Below are positions 5,344-6,135 of a stretch of DNA of 6,135 nt, one piece after another (within the stretch, counting starts at the first letter, position 1; each line of letters opens with the position of its first letter). The position numbers and the translations under genes are program-made. This DNA is from CAZOKH01 sp964580315 (lineage in GTDB: Bacteria > Chloroflexota > Anaerolineae > Anaerolineales > Anaerolineaceae): positions 1-6,135 of the forward strand of contig CAZOKH010000129.1 of the NCBI GenBank assembly GCA_964580315.1. Direction: 5' to 3'. Below the pieces are notes generated by a model. That model had not been told where the DNA came from. It saw only the letters and a program-made list of their open reading frames with translations, and made no database searches.

Positions 5344-5358
5344 TGGGAAGGGGTCATC

Positions 5359-6135
5359 TCAACGCTTCTTATGCCTTTTGTGGCGCTTGCCGCCGCCGCC
5401 CGAATCAGCAGCCTGCTGTTGAACCGGGCGCAGCTGCGCGGCCTGAGCAGGCGCCGCGCTGCTTGCTTCGGCGGCAACCTCGGCCGGCTGCGCTTCGGCA
5501 GCTTCTGCGGGGGCAGCCGGGCTGGCTGCGGCGGCGCTCACACGCTGGGCGGTGTTATAGGTGAACAGGCGGCTGACCACGCCCATGCGGATCTCGGCCA
5601 GCAGGCTCTGGAACATCTCGGTGGCGCGCCCCTTATACTCCACCAGGGGGTCTTTCTGGGCATAGGCTTCCATGCGGATGGAAATGCGCAGGGCTTCGAC
5701 GTTGGTCAGGTAATCGACCCACTGATCGGAAATGACGCGCAGCAGCAGGTTGCGGCAGGCTTCATTTTGCAAATGCCAGCCCAGCACGTCACACACCGCG
5801 GCGCGCTCCTCCTCGCCCAGTTCGGGCAGCGGGGCGGCGGCGATGGCGGCAAATTTGTCTTCACCCAGCACCTCGCTCAGGCGTTTCGTCACCGGGGCTT
5901 CCAACTGCTGCAGGGTGGCCTGCTGGGTCACCAGGTGGTTCCAGGCATTCAGCCCGCGCGCCTGCTGCAAAGCCTGCAAGCCGCCCTCCATGTGTTCCAA
6001 AATTTGATTGGTGATTTGCGCCGGGTCGGCATAGGCCAGCGAGCGGGCCGCCAGGTAAACAAAACTGAAGCGGGTGTAGCGCTGCGAGGCGCGCTTGTGC
6101 GTGCGGGCATCGAACACCGTGCGGCTGCCCTGCGA
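5359..6135 (-). CDS. secA: SecA protein translocase ATPase, C-terminal part
   Basis: The frame enters from the right edge and ends at TGA (5361-5359), giving the last 258 residues; the GTG at 6117 is internal, not a start. SecA is the ATPase that pushes secretory proteins through SecYEG at the cytoplasmic membrane. The diagnostic part is the helical scaffold region at about 5565-5748: LLLRVISDQWVDYL, then RMEAYAQKDPLVEYKGRATEMF, then the VVSRLF end. This closely follows the LLxxID..W..HL and YAQrDPLvEYKrEaf pattern of SecA. The two nucleotide-binding domains lie outside the window. After the scaffold comes an Ala/Pro/Glu/Gln-rich linker of about 50 residues and a GGGGKRHKRHKKR end. The Cys-rich zinc motif that ends many SecA proteins is absent; the basic tail could replace it in lipid or ribosome contact. 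Transcription ends at the hairpin 5302-5343. Confidence 0.9.
   Translation of the reverse strand, partial: SQGSRTVFDARTHKRASQRYTRFSFVYLAARSLAYADPAQITNQILEHMEGGLQALQQARGLNAWNHLVTQQATLQQLEAPVTKRLSEVLGEDKFAAIAAAPLPELGEEERAAVCDVLGWHLQNEACRNLLLRVISDQWVDYLTNVEALRISIRMEAYAQKDPLVEYKGRATEMFQSLLAEIRMGVVSRLFTYNTAQRVSAAAASPAAPAEAAEAQPAEVAAEASSAAPAQAAQLRPVQQQAADSGGGGKRHKRHKKR

Larger units (their letters stand above)
5223..5356. repeat. Composite palindromic intergenic element
   Basis: The ends ACCCCCACCCCAGCCCTC (5223-5240) and GGGGGAGGTTGGGAAGGGGT (5335-5354) are imperfect inverted copies of each other, and each is also half of an inner hairpin (5236-5271 and 5309-5343). The pattern resembles a small non-coding mobile or REP-like element filling the secA 3' region. 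I recall similar C-rich ACCCC...CAGCCCTC strings between genes in other environmental genomes, but cannot check this here. No transposase is present. Confidence 0.4.

Overview
This 6.1 kb window looks like bacterial chromosome, probably from a metagenome-derived genome. My best guess is a Chloroflexota-like bacterium. That is an inference from the GC-rich core genes, the SecA tail and the intergenic palindromes; no rRNA or other marker in the window settles it.

Layout. The left part (1-822) is AT-richer and holds two divergent genes: an incomplete unknown gene on the minus strand (ends beyond base 1) and a small FMN split-barrel protein of the pyridoxamine-phosphate-oxidase family. A gene-free stretch (823-1027) follows. 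It contains a perfect 15-bp hairpin, a smaller inverted repeat, a triple 10-nt direct repeat and an extended -10 promoter placed so that its transcript would be nearly leaderless. The middle (1028-3941) is a GC-rich plus-strand pair: a CcrM-type adenine-N6 DNA methyltransferase with a C-terminal RAMA-like domain, then an M3-family oligoendopeptidase F only 13 nt downstream.

The right part is all on the minus strand. A MntP manganese exporter (3922-4488) overlaps the peptidase gene tail-to-tail by 20 bp. It has a complete control region: a promoter, a yybP-ykoY-type manganese riboswitch whose closing-stem strand is also part of a following intrinsic terminator, and a Shine-Dalgarno site. Next is an unrecognised gene broken by one frameshift (4709-5151). 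Three strong hairpins follow in 5170-5343, the last being the secA terminator, and the window ends inside the C-terminal part of secA (5359-6135).

These genes do not form one pathway. The best-supported regulated module is mntP with its riboswitch, and the most interesting gene is the solitary ccrM homologue, with GANTC sites near its promoter and at its junction with pepF. I found no restriction enzyme, CRISPR array, transposase, tRNA or rRNA, and no clear undescribed multi-gene system.
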